From positions 1-64,000 of the forward strand of contig VRVR01000014.1 of NCBI GenBank assembly GCA_009859145.1: DNA of 64,000 nt. The letters run 5' to 3'. Positions 49,300-59,588 of this stretch are shown in pieces. This DNA is from Andalucia godoyi. Its lineage: Eukaryota > Discoba > Jakobea > Jakobida > Andaluciidae. The number at the start of each line of letters is the position of its first letter. Position 1 is the stretch's first letter. Under the pieces are notes generated by a model. The model saw nothing but the letters and a program-made list of their open reading frames with translations. It made no database searches and was not told where the DNA came from. The position numbers and the translations under genes were made by a program.

Positions 49300-50901
49300 A
49301 TGGGACTACTGACAAGAGGTGCGCATCCGCTTCCGTGGCATGAAGCAAAAAAGTACGCGGAATACGTCAAGCGACACGGTATCCAGCAGTTCATCAATCG
49401 GTACAACGACACAAAGTCTCTGGAAAAGAGCCAGTTTCTGTGGGGAGATGAGATCGAGTACATTGTGGTCGTAATGGATCCGGAAACGCAGAAGCTGAAG
49501 CTCTCGCTCCGAGCACCAGAGATTCTTGAGCAGGCAGAGCAAGTTGAAAGGGCCATCGTGGAGAAGGGAGAAGTGTTGGTGACATCGTGGAAGCCAGAGT
49601 ATGGTACACATATGGTGGAAGGCACGCCGGGAGCGCCGTATTGCGGATCGATGGAGTGTTGGACGGTTGTCGAGCCCAACATGCGTGCAAGAAGAGCAGA
49701 AGTCCGAAAGTACTTGCGACCGAATGAGCACTTGATGACGCTAACAAGTTACTTTTTAATGGGAGTGGGCTTGTTCACGGAGCCTGCATACCCTGCTGGG
49801 GGGCCTGTGACGCAGAGTCTGTATGTTCCCGATGAGATCATCAATCCGCATCCGCGGTTCCCCACGCTGACTGCAAATATTCGAGAACGGCGCGGCGAAA
49901 AGGTCAACATCTTGGTGCCCATTATGCTGGAAGAAAAAGAGGAAGAAATCGACTTTGCTCCTGATGCTTCGGTTGGTGCTATAGCGAGTGGACGGGATGT
50001 TTCTACTAACGGGCGGTGCTCCCCGAAAAAGGAGTCGAGTCCACCGCGGTCTGCATCTCCTGCAGACGGTATTGTGCTCAGAAAGTCGACTTCAACAACG
50101 TCGTTTGATGCCACGGAGCCCAATTTCCTGTCTCATTATTTTCCGAGTTCGGACGACAATAATCGGGCGTTTCAACGAAGGATCTCTCGCGAGATCTCGA
50201 CTTCTCCAATCTCACAGATCAACGACGGGCTCTCCTTTCCAAGATCCGTCATGACAGATCTTCCTACACCCACGATCATGCCGGGCATTCCCCCTTCAGT
50301 CCACATGGATTGCATGGCTTTTGGGATGGGGATGTGCTGTCTGCAAGTCACCTTGCAAACGAGACACATTGGCGAAGCTCGTTTCCTGTACGACCAATTG
50401 GCTGTCCTGTGCCCCATTTTCTTGGCACTCACTGCTGCAACTCCCATTCTTCGAGGTTACCTTGTTGATACAGATGCTAGGTGGCACGTGATTTCGGCAT
50501 CTGTCGACGATCGGACTGTTTGCGAGCGGTCGTGTGATGACGCCGCGTGCTTCATCCCAAAGTCACGATACGATTCCATTTCGACCTACATCTGCAGCCG
50601 CTCTGCGATGAAGGAAGAATACAACGATATTCCACTCGTGTACAACAAGGAGTACTACCAAATGCTCCGTGATGCCGGCATTGACCACCTACTTGCACGA
50701 CACATTGCGCATTTGTTCATCCGAGATCCGTTGGTCGTTTACGAAGACCGTCTTGAGCAAAACGACGCGTCTTCCATGGACCATTTTGAAAATATTCAGT
50801 CGACGAACTGGCAGACGATGCGGTTCAAACCACCACCTATTGGAAGGTACGTTTTTTGGATTAATATTCCCTTTTTCTTTCTTGTTTTTTCTCTTCTGTC
50901 G

Positions 50902-50941
<40 letters not shown>

Positions 50942-51795
50942 ATTCAAGGGATCATCTGTTAGGCAGGTTTCGCGAGTCGTGGAAATTCATTGCAAAGGCA
51001 GTCCCGAGATTTTTTTCCCCATTCTCCGCTTCTTCTTCTTCTTCTTCCTTTTTTTCTTCTTCTTCTTGAATGTATATGCGGTGATCTAACTTGTTTATGA
51101 CATGTAGTGATATCGGTTGGCGAGTGGAATTCCGGGTGATGGAGGTCCAGCTGACAGACTTTGAAAATGCAGCGTTCTCTGTGTTCCTGGTGCTTCTGAC
51201 TCGGGTGATGTTGGCGCTGAATCTGGACTTCTACATTCCCATTTCCAAGGTTGATATCAATATGGCTCGGGGGCATCTGCGCGATGCCGTGCTCAATCAA
51301 AAGTTTTATTTCCGCCGCAATGTGTTTTCTCCAACTCCTCCGACTCACGATTCTCCGGATCAAGAGGAATCCGTTGCTGCGGACATTGTGGAGATGTCCA
51401 TTGACGAAATTATGAACGGGTCGGTCTGCGGTATGTTTCCTGGCCTCGTTCCGATTGTTCGCAACTATCTCCGAACTGTGCAGGTGTCTGCCGAAACGTC
51501 CGAGATGCTGGAGCGGTACATGACACTGATCTCCAAACGAGCATCTGGCGAATTGATGACGTCCGCATCGTTTATGCGCGCATTTGTGCGTGGCCACGAG
51601 GCGTACCAACAGGACTCTCGACTCAACGAACAAATTGCGTGGGATCTGATGGAGATCTGCAGAAGGATTGGGGAAGGCGAAGTAAACCCTTCGGAACTCC
51701 TCGGCAATCTCCACATTCCAAAGATGAGAAGCGACATTTGCCGAGGTGCGCTCGTTTCGCGTCCTTGCTTGATTACGGACGGACCAATCTCCTAA
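49300..51795 (+). CDS. GCLC: Glutamate-cysteine ligase catalytic subunit (one intron)
   Basis: Joined exons 49300-50846 and 51108-51795 give 744 residues. The start is MGLLTRGAHPLPWHEAKKYA, the normal beginning of eukaryotic GCL. Conserved blocks: FLWGDEIEYIVV (ATP/glutamate site), WKPEYGTHMVEGTPG, HMDCMAFGMGMCCLQ, and TMRFKPPPIG joined across the splice to SDIGWRVEFRVMEVQLTDFEN. GCL catalyses the first and rate-limiting step of glutathione synthesis. Exon 1 ends in phase 2 (donor G|GTACGT, acceptor ATGTAG|TGATATC); the intron is 261 nt with a GT repeat. An insert of about 80 residues (Ser/Pro-rich, near 230-310) is longer than in most. This is the animal/fungal GCL type, not the plant type. 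Confidence 0.93.
50847..51107 (+). other. GCL intron (261 nt)
   Basis: GTACGT donor, TAG acceptor. Skipping it restores the FRVME reading frame of GCL. It contains a GT repeat (50904-50938) and a CTTCTT tract (51029-51066) before the acceptor. Confidence 0.9.
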
Positions 51796-51947
51796 GGATC
51801 GTGCCTCTGCGATAGGCTGATTTCGAATAATTCTTTCTTTCTCCTTCATTTTATGTATTTAAAATAAAATACAACAAAAAAAGAGTTTTGTTTGTCGCTT
51901 GCAGAGAGACTGTCTGGCATGAAACGACATGCATGTCCAAAAAAGCA
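51796..51947. other. Spacer before repeat copy B
   Basis: Short A/T-rich 3' flank of GCL. Confidence 0.3.
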
Positions 51948-52580
51948 CGCCTACATTGCATATTAACCACGGATAATCATCGCTGATCACCCATAATCAA
52001 TGTTGCAACCCAACAACATGCATAGCATGATTGGGAAGGGGGGTAGGCCCCCAACACGCCCCTCGGCATGAGAGACGCTCTTAAAATAGATGCTGCGTTG
52101 CATGGGCAATAACAATAAAAATAAGAAAATGAAATGAGCGTCGCTGTGCGAGAATGCAACGCGGCGGTGTGTTTATAGGGATTTCATGATCACAATCGGG
52201 CAAAACGAATCGGGCATCGTGTGACGGAGTTGCCAAGATAGCAAACGCATGCGCATGGGCGCGTGGCAGTGTTTTGTTTGCGTGCGCTTTAGATTGCTTC
52301 ATCATATCGCAAATAGTGGCAGCGGTCCTCCAATTCCATGTCGTCCTCTTAGATGGAAATGCAATTTGATGAAATGCCCGGAACAGTCTCTTGACAGACG
52401 CTGCACGGCGGAGGTGGCAGTACGCCGAAGCGTTCTTCCAATAGATTGGGCCGCGCACCATTTTTCCAATCTCGATCCAGACATGCGTCGGAAGTTATGG
52501 AAAAGGGCGAACGGAATAGCATTGTTTGAAATTTCTTGATGAGTTGCGTTGTAAGGATATCCAGATGGAACATCTGGAAA
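51948..52580 (-). mobile_element. Dispersed Fanzor-like 3' end, copy B (decayed)
   Basis: On the minus strand: LDRDW, then KNGARPN (about 52480-52440), a RuvC-III-like motif with inserted bases; after a gap come codons reading like SILRAS...GVLGAYPP (about 52100-52020) and the shared core GCGTGTTGG then GGCCTACCCCC. Its 3' end holds a hairpin and ATGTAGGCG at 51948-51957. The motif neighbourhood (AATGGTGCGCG) is close to copy E. An insertion separates the motif from the tail, and frames are broken. Confidence 0.55.
51966..51997 (-). ncRNA. Putative terminal hairpin of copy B
   Basis: Fourteen consecutive pairs (several G-U on the minus strand, none on the plus strand) close a GCGA loop. Because the wobbles pair only as minus-strand RNA, the orientation agrees with the nuclease relic. 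Confidence 0.45.
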
Positions 52581-52598
52581 AAATGAGCTATGGTTTGA

Positions 52599-53726
52599 TT
52601 ATGATGCGAGCAGGGCGATGGATGTCAAGGGGTCGCTTGCTTGTTGAGATGGTTCCTCCAACCCAGCCTTGTCCGAGTCATGTAAGAACGGCAGGACTTC
52701 TTGCGCAATTGTTTTGGAGTCCTCCAGGCAGAATGCGTGCTTGACTCCATGCTTGTCCAGATAAATATGTTCATGCTTTGGAAATCGGCTCTTCACGTCT
52801 TCAAAGAACTCAATTGGAACCCACCCATCGTCCTTTGTGTAGTAAAACACAATCTTATCCAAATGCTTTTCAAGAGTTTGATGATCCAAGTGTCGGACAA
52901 TGTGGAATTCCGTAACAGTCAAGTAGAGAATATTCATAATCGTGGAGTACGAAAACAACCGCTCCACGGAACCCGGACAGTCCTTGATCTTCGGGCCAAA
53001 CAACTTCACGAGCCCTCGCTTGAAGACATTTGGTGTCCAGGAAATGAATCCTCCAATACCAGCAACCAGGTGGCGAAACCCTGGCTTTATGAGAACGTTG
53101 ATTGCGCCTGCTTGTTCTCTAAGATGACGCAGAGCTGGAAACAGCAGGAAGCAGCGAGCAAGTTCAAACCGATCCGACGCAATTCGGAGAACTTCCTTGA
53201 TCATAAACGATCCAATGGAGTGTCCTGCAAGATAGAACTTGGCGTCTGGATGAGTGGCCTTCAAATGCTCAATTGCTTCTACCTTGTGTTGTACTTGCTC
53301 AGGAAGCGAGAATTGGCGTCCGTTGTTTTTGGATTCAGAAGAATGTCCAGTCAGCCCAATGCCGATGACTCCAATGTTCGGGCGTTCTTCTTGAATGTGG
53401 AGAAGAAACTTTTCGTAAAAGTGCACAAGACCTGGATTTCCAGGAACAAACATCAGAATTGACTTGACACGCTCTGTCTCGGAGGCAGGAGCGAGAATCC
53501 GTGGATGAAAATGCACAAATTCGACATGCACGTCCGATTCTGGAAGATGCAAAAAGCCGTAAACTGGAGAAAAGGAGAGTGCCATGGTGCCGTTGGACGA
53601 TGTTTTTTTAATGAATCGATGCAGATAGCGTTGCGAAACGAGAGACACTGATGCCCGTTGATACCGAGATATGAACATGAAGAAGGAAGAAGAGTCTGTG
53701 AACGGAGGAACGAACAAAAAAATCAT
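52599..53726 (-). CDS. LDAH: Lipid-droplet hydrolase LDAH-like
   Basis: 375 residues of alpha/beta-hydrolase type: SILMFVPGNPGLVHFYEKFLLHI, then FYLAGHSIGSFMIKEVL (nucleophile Ser, about residue 170) and a C-terminal Asp/His segment HEHIYLDKHGVKHAFCLE. The PGNPGxxxFYxxF signature is typical of LDAH (C2orf43). Members sit on lipid droplets and are proposed to act in lipid turnover. The N-terminal 47 residues are basic and may be a targeting or leader extension; MALSFSP (residue 48) is an alternative start. Confidence 0.85.
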   Translation of the reverse strand: MIFLFVPPFTDSSSFFMFISRYQRASVSLVSQRYLHRFIKKTSSNGTMALSFSPVYGFLHLPESDVHVEFVHFHPRILAPASETERVKSILMFVPGNPGLVHFYEKFLLHIQEERPNIGVIGIGLTGHSSESKNNGRQFSLPEQVQHKVEAIEHLKATHPDAKFYLAGHSIGSFMIKEVLRIASDRFELARCFLLFPALRHLREQAGAINVLIKPGFRHLVAGIGGFISWTPNVFKRGLVKLFGPKIKDCPGSVERLFSYSTIMNILYLTVTEFHIVRHLDHQTLEKHLDKIVFYYTKDDGWVPIEFFEDVKSRFPKHEHIYLDKHGVKHAFCLEDSKTIAQEVLPFLHDSDKAGLEEPSQQASDPLTSIALLAS

Positions 53727-53974
53727 TTAGAAAGAGAAGTCTGAGACAGCAGTCAGTTTGTGCGGGGAAATGAGCGAGTTTTAGGAAGCAAAGGCTGACA
53801 TCAAACCGGACCGCCGCGTTTTTGGTTTATTTATTTGTTATGATAATGTATATATATATACAAATACACCGGTATGGATGTGTATTTTTCATTCCGTGGA
53901 GCTGTCAAAGTTGAGGGCTGTTTTTTTAACTTGGAAAGTAGGTAGTGCAGGGCGTGTGCCATGTGGACAACGCT
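53727..53974. promoter_or_regulatory. Upstream region of LDAH-like gene
   Basis: Contains TATATATAT (53848-53860). No gene. Confidence 0.35.
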
Positions 53975-54285
53975 TCTGACCGTTTCTCACGCAGGCGGCA
54001 ACAAGCAACAAGCATGAACGCACGCAAGCAACAACAAGCAAACGAAATGAGAATCCGGAGTTGTTCTCTTATCCAAATTGTTCAGACGCTAATTTTTGGG
54101 ACGCTGCAACCTCCTTTGTCTTTTTTTGTCTTATGGTGCGCGCAACAACATTTACGTTAAGAACGCCGGCAAGGCGTGTTGGGGCCTACCCCCCTTTCCG
54201 CCCCATGTATAATGGCGTGGTTGCAAGGCTGATTACGCATGACTAGCGATGACCATGCATACGCAATGTACAATGTAGGCGTCTG
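53975..54285 (+). mobile_element. Dispersed Fanzor-like 3' end, copy C (decayed)
   Basis: Plus strand: ATGGTGCGCG is followed in one frame by GARNNIYVKNAG (about 54135-54170), matching the NGARN-I part of copies A and D, then the shared core GCGTGTTGGGGCCTACCCCC (54176-54195), the hairpin, and ATGTAGGCG (to 54281). The DRDW half is not visible. Left limit is uncertain. The element ends about 40 bp from the MUS81 stop codon. Confidence 0.55.
54237..54258 (+). ncRNA. Putative terminal hairpin of copy C
   Basis: GCATG...CATGC outer pairs around a GCGA loop (54246-54249) with two internal mismatches; placed exactly as in copies A, B and D. Confidence 0.4.
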
Positions 54286-54325
54286 GATAAAGAAGAAAAT
54301 AGTTAAAAATAACAATAATGTACAA

Positions 54326-56427
54326 TCACTGCTGCGAGTCAGACGATTGGAGTTTGGAATACGAGTTGGAGACGAAGACCTCGGCGAGTTTTGACGAGAC
54401 ACGTTGGCCTACGCACAGCGAACCGCTTCGAAGTCCGCTGACGAGAGATTCTGCATCCTGCTTGGACTTTTTCAGATAGGCTGTCCAGAGATTCGACGGA
54501 GTACCGTACTTGTCGGCGACCAACTCGGCCCGAACACCCGAACATCCCTTTATCGTTGCAATTTGCTTGCGGAAGAACTCCTGGAAACGCATGTGTTTCG
54601 TTTTGTTCATTGTTTCTGAAAAGTGATCAAACGGCAGCTCCAAGCACTTATCCAATAAATCGTTGTTGGAGTGCAGCGAGGCTAGGATGAATCGATGGTA
54701 CCGCGACAAAAAGTCGACTGTTTCACGAGAGCTTCTTGTATTCCGAACGTAGAAGCCATCAACTCCCTGCGTGGTCATCGCGGCAGTCATCAGTGGTTGT
54801 GGCTCGGGAACATCCATCCATTTCCCCTCAAGAAGATATATCACGTGACCGATACCAGAACGCCGCAACCGAGACTTTTGCTCCTGATACCGACCGTCCT
54901 TGATAGAGCAATCGAGATCAGCTATTGTCTTGCGTTCAATAATGAACGGGGCAACATACTCGGTGGGCTGGCCGTCCAATTGCACAACCCAAGCAATATC
55001 TCCAATCTCCAATGCACGGCGCTCTACAGGCACACCAGCCGCCAAAAGCTCCGAAAAGAAATACGACCTGTCCGTTTTACCCCTCTTTTCCCGACAATCC
55101 AAAATCATCTTCAGCTCGATACGCCGACTTGTCATGTATCGTTCCACGTCTCCGAGAGCCGCAAGGTCGCGAAGCGTAGGGATGAGAGCAGGAGGATCAT
55201 CTTGGGCATTGGAAAACCTCTGTGGATTCAAAAAACAATCCTCGCCGTACTTTGCCACGTCAAACTGCGGAATCGCATCCGTCGCAAGAATGTTTTCGAT
55301 CGAGAAGCACTCGGTGGATTCGCCGTGATCAGCACGCTCGCGAGACAATACTGGTGGAATGTCACTTCTAGAACCAGCAAGCGAAGACAATGCACCATAC
55401 GAGAACGCCGACGAGGACGACGAAGGAAACGAGCAGACAGAAGAAGAAAGCGACAATGAGGAGGAGGAGGAGGAAGAAGAAGAAGAAAATGTCGTAGAGG
55501 TACTCGGCCTCTTTGAATCGCTGTCACACGCAGGAACCAAAGTCGAATGATATCTTGGAATCATGGACGCAGAACTGCCGTCACGCGAAGTCGGTGCAGG
55601 TGGTTTGACAGTATTGGTGAACGATTGCGCAGCCGGGATTGCAGGGATTGCAGCAGACAGCAATTCTTGGTTAGCAGAAAGCGTGGCCAAGATGGACTTT
55701 CCGACGATGAGACCTGCGTCGGTGATGGAGTATCGAGGGGGGTTTCCTTCCCGAGCGCAGAGTCCCTTTTCGACAAGCGTCTTCACAGAGGACCATGCGC
55801 CATAATATTGGTCCTGACCTGCAGGCAGCATATCCGTGTCGCAAAACGGCTGCGAAAGTTGAATTACTTCTTCTTTGCGATACACCAATGATCCTCGCTC
55901 TTCAAACGCTTCTGTCAACGCCCGAAGGATAGCCCACGCACCGCTTCTTGGCTTCGGAACATACGCGCGCGCACCTGTCGACTTCTTCTTCGTCGTCGTC
56001 ACCGACGCACTTCCACTGTTCTGATCACCCGCAGCTGCACAGCTTCCAACGGAGTCCGCTTCCGACACTCGTGATTTCTGCGAGTACCCAACGGAATCCT
56101 GCGAAACATAGGGATTCGAGATATCGGCCAAAGGACCCATTACCCCATTTGAAACGACCCTTTGCGACGACACACTCTCATCCACGACAGGCATTCCCAA
56201 GAACTCCATGATCTTTTTTGCGATAAATGGGCCAATGTTCTCTATTGCCCGAGCCTGGTCATAGTTTGAAATCGGAAATGCCACTTTGGTAACGGACTTG
56301 ATTGCCTTGTTCCACGTATGAACAAGCTTGTTATTCGGGTTTGCAGCAATCCTGTCTCTCTCTTCCTTCATCTTTGCAAGCAATCCTTCATTTGGTGGCG
56401 CTGTTCGACCACCAGTTGACAACACCA

Positions 56428-56458
<31 letters not shown>

Positions 56459-56569
56459 CGACAAGGAATGTGATGATCGTGACACTTTTGGAGCTGGTGG
56501 TCCCGCGCTTCCCAAGACCGCGTTTCCATACCCCGAAAACTGACCTCCTCGAAATGGATCGCCGCTCAT
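54326..56569 (-). CDS. MUS81: MUS81 structure-specific endonuclease
   Basis: 747 residues. N-terminal HhH (about 80-125, KLVHTWNKAIKSV...AIENIGPFIAKKIMEFLG), a winged-helix region (about 205-300, SGAWAILRALTEAF, RYSITDAGLIVGK), Ser-rich linkers, and a nuclease domain (about 490-650: LKMILDCREKRG, VERRALEIGDIAWVV, FIIERKTIADLDCSIKDGRYQEQKSRL) with the ERKxxxD catalytic motif, then C-terminal HhH. Works with an EME partner on flaps and Holliday junctions. Ser runs come from GAC repeats. No obvious catalytic loss. Confidence 0.93.
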
Positions 56570-56831
56570 TGCAGGACCGAACAGAAGAATCTACTGGTCA
56601 TACAAGCATGCACCGTGCTGTTGCTGTTCGGCCATGCAGCAATCACCATTCTTTCTCACTCACACACTCACAACAGGGTGCAATGGTTGGCCCGAGACTG
56701 TCTGATCGAGCAGCAAACCCACGAAACCAAAAAGCCTAGTATCAATTGAGACTTTCCAAACAGAAAAACAACAACAACAGCAACAAACAAACAGACAGAA
56801 GCACTATGAAATAATGTTTATGTTTGTTGTT
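56570..56831. promoter_or_regulatory. Spacer between MUS81 and VAMP7-like genes
   Basis: Upstream region of MUS81 and 3' region of the SNARE gene; CAA-repeat-rich near 56760-56795. Confidence 0.35.
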
Positions 56832-57485
56832 CTATTGACATTTCTGAAACTTTGAGCCGCATGCGATCCAAGTGATGACGAAAATGGTGGCTCCCACAAC
56901 GCCGACGATCAGAAGGGTAAGCTTGGCGTTTTTCCACCACATCGCTCGTTTGAGTGCGGAGCCTTGTTTTCGGAAAGCACCGGCGTTGCGAGTGAGATCG
57001 TCGCTTTTTTCAACAAGGACCTGAAGTTTTTCTTCTCTTTCCAGCACCATATCGATGTTCTTGACCATGACATTCTTCACTTCATCGATTTGGTTCTTCA
57101 CCGTTGTCAGCTTGTCAGCGTTTGGATTTGTGGAAAAGTAATTCATCTGCGTTTTGAGCACTTTGGAAAACTCGTCTTGCATCGTAAACGCAAGCGCCTG
57201 GGAGCCCCGTGCGCCAAACTGAGCAATCCAGCGCCCTCGTACATCCTTCAGAAACGCAAATGCAACTCTTCTCGAAAAGTCCTGGGATGACATGCACATG
57301 AAACAAAGCCCGTCCTCCACAATGTAGTGGAACATGTACTCCTCATACACATACGACATCATTGAATTCGTCGAGGGAATCTTTGCCAATATCCGCTCGC
57401 AAATTGCATCCATGTTTCCTTTTGTCGAGGAATGCTGCGCCAACACAGTCGTTTGACGCGCAACAACCGCATATAATATCGACAT
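56832..57485 (-). CDS. VAMP7: VAMP7-like longin R-SNARE
   Basis: From MSILYAVVARQTTVLAQHS, 217 residues: a longin domain (1-120, with YIVEDGLCFMCMSSQDFSRRVAFAFLKDV), an R-SNARE helix (about 125-185) carrying the zero-layer Arg in VLEREEKLQVLVEKSDDL, and a single C-terminal membrane helix (about 192-210). Longin R-SNAREs drive fusion with endosomes, lysosomes and the plasma membrane. The open frame upstream of residue 1 is leader sequence, so 57485 is the start. Confidence 0.9.
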   Translation of the reverse strand: MSILYAVVARQTTVLAQHSSTKGNMDAICERILAKIPSTNSMMSYVYEEYMFHYIVEDGLCFMCMSSQDFSRRVAFAFLKDVRGRWIAQFGARGSQALAFTMQDEFSKVLKTQMNYFSTNPNADKLTTVKNQIDEVKNVMVKNIDMVLEREEKLQVLVEKSDDLTRNAGAFRKQGSALKRAMWWKNAKLTLLIVGVVGATIFVITWIACGSKFQKCQ

Positions 57486-58133
57486 GCTGATGGTTCGACA
57501 AGCGTGTGAATGCGCAGCTTTTTTTGTGTGTGCAAAGGGAGCAGAGGAACGGGAGGGAACGGGCAGAGAAGAGAGTTTGGAAAAAAGAAGAAGGGGGAGA
57601 CGATCAAACACAAATACAATCAAAGCACGGAGAAGAGAAGAGAAGAGAAGAGAAGCAAAAACCTTCCTAACAAATTAATAATTTAAAAAAGAGGAGAGAA
57701 GAATATACAGTCAGAAAGCCGCAGTTCGACAATGGGCGAAAATGTGGAAAAACACTGGAAAGATTCACCACTTTTAACAGAGAAAAGAAAAAAGGGAAAT
57801 CCCCGCTGCTCACAACAATGCAACTTTTGATGGTAGAAGTTGCCGCGTGCTCTAGAATCAAGTCGTCGGATTGAAAAAATACCCGAAAATGCCCCGCTCC
57901 GCAGTTCTCCGATTTCGCTCTGAATTCCGACAAGGAGAGAGAGGTCAGGTCAGTTTGGGAAAAGTGCCCTTTGGAGAAAAGGGGTGTTGGAGAATGGACC
58001 GGTCAGTCAGTCGGATTTTCCTTTTCTTTTTTCTCTCTTCGATTTGTTTTGTGCTGTTTCTTTCTTTCTTTGGTGTTTGTTGTAGTATTAATACACATTA
58101 TTATTACTGCAACGTTTAAAAAACAACGCAAGA
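57486..58133. promoter_or_regulatory. Divergent intergenic region (650 bp)
   Basis: Separates the SNARE gene from the aspartic protease. GAGAA repeats (57630-57655). No gene. Confidence 0.35.
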
Positions 58134-59291
58134 ATGCAGCTTCGTTTTGCTGTTTTCCTTCTTTGGGCATGTGCTGCAGTGGCGCTTGCGTCGGGCATCA
58201 AGGTTTCTTTGAACCAGCGCGAGGTTTCCGCGCAGGAGTCGCAAGCGCGAGTCAAGGCCATCCGAGCTGTTCAGAGCGGAGCGGCGTCGTTTGCACCGCA
58301 GAAGTACTCTGTTGATGCAGGTACAAAGGTGCCTCTGACTGATTTCATGGATACGCAGTACTTTGGCGAGGTCCAGATTGGAACTCCTGGTCAGTCGTTC
58401 TCGGTTGTGTTCGACACTGGATCGTCAAACCTGTGGATTCCGTCCAAGAAGTGCCTGTCTCCTGCGTGCTTCTTGCACCACAAGTACGACTCTACAAAGT
58501 CGTCCACGTATGTTAAGAACGGCGAGACGTTTGATATCCAGTACGGTTCGGGCTCCGTCCAGGGGTTCCTGTCGCAGGACTCTGTTTCCGTCGGAGGAAT
58601 TGCGGTGAAAGAACAGGTCTTCGCAGAGGTTATGGAAGAGAAGGGACTTTCGTTCATCTTTGGAAAGCTCGACGGAATCCTTGGAATGGCATGGCCCTCC
58701 ATCTCCGTGGATCAGGTCAACCCGTTCTTCCAGAATGCCGTCAAGGACGGCGCTGTGCAGGAAAACTTGTTCCACTTCTACTTGTCCAAGACCGCTGGAG
58801 ACGGAAAGTCGGAAATGGTCCTCGGAGGAATCGACACATCTGTTGTTAGCTCGGATTTCTCGTACGTCCCGTTGACCAACACTACCTACTGGGAATTCGC
58901 CCTTGACGGTGTCAAGGTTGGTTCTTCCAAGGCTTTCGGTAATGCTCATGCGATCGCCGACACTGGTACTTCATTGATTGCAGGCCCCCCTGCAGCCATG
59001 AACGCGATTCTTGCCGGACTCAAGGTCAACCAGGATTGCTCCAACATTGACTCGAACCCGGACGTCACATTCACCATCAACGGAAAGGATTATGTGCTCA
59101 AGCCCAAGGACTACGTCCTCAAGGTCACGTCGCTTGGACAGACCGAGTGCTTGGCCGGATTCATGGCCATCCAGCTCCCGCCCCAGCTCGGCGACCTCTT
59201 CATTCTCGGAGATGTCTTCTTGTCCACCTACTCCCCGGTGTTTGATGTTGGCAAGCAGCGCGTCGGCTTCGCCACTGCCATCCAGAACTAA
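58134..59291 (+). CDS. Cathepsin D-like aspartic protease
   Basis: 385 residues: signal peptide (MQLRFAVFLLWACAAVALASG), propeptide (about 22-65), and a mature domain with two catalytic motifs, VVFDTGSSNLWIP (about 93) and AIADTGTSLIAG (about 275), plus the flap YGSGSVQGF and one CLSPAC disulfide pair. These are pepsin/cathepsin D features. It is expected in lysosomes/vacuoles. It has no C-terminal anchor and no plant-specific insert. Neighbour genes are unrelated. No intron. Confidence 0.95.
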   Translation: MQLRFAVFLLWACAAVALASGIKVSLNQREVSAQESQARVKAIRAVQSGAASFAPQKYSVDAGTKVPLTDFMDTQYFGEVQIGTPGQSFSVVFDTGSSNLWIPSKKCLSPACFLHHKYDSTKSSTYVKNGETFDIQYGSGSVQGFLSQDSVSVGGIAVKEQVFAEVMEEKGLSFIFGKLDGILGMAWPSISVDQVNPFFQNAVKDGAVQENLFHFYLSKTAGDGKSEMVLGGIDTSVVSSDFSYVPLTNTTYWEFALDGVKVGSSKAFGNAHAIADTGTSLIAGPPAAMNAILAGLKVNQDCSNIDSNPDVTFTINGKDYVLKPKDYVLKVTSLGQTECLAGFMAIQLPPQLGDLFILGDVFLSTYSPVFDVGKQRVGFATAIQN

Positions 59292-59467
59292 ATGGGATTG
59301 TGTGTGGATTTTCTTTTTGTTTTGTTTTCTTTTTTCTTTTGTAATAGCGATATGATTTTAAATAGCAAAGGAAATAAAGAAAGGAAAGGAAAGGAAAAGA
59401 AATGGAGGAACAATGCTGTCAGTAGTTGGTCAGTACTGTTATGTACAAAACTGAAAGAATGCACGCA

Positions 59468-59555
<88 letters not shown>

Positions 59556-59588
59556 AGGAGATTGCAACGGAGAATACTCTAAAAACAA
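59292..59588. other. Convergent 3' region with compound microsatellite
   Basis: The last 300 bp between two convergent genes; (CA)n, (TA)n and (GA)n abut (59470-59554). Confidence 0.5.
59470..59554. repeat. (CA)n-(TA)n-(GA)n compound microsatellite
   Basis: Three different dinucleotide runs in direct contact: CA about 59470-59496, TA 59497-59528, GA 59529-59554. Confidence 0.95.
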
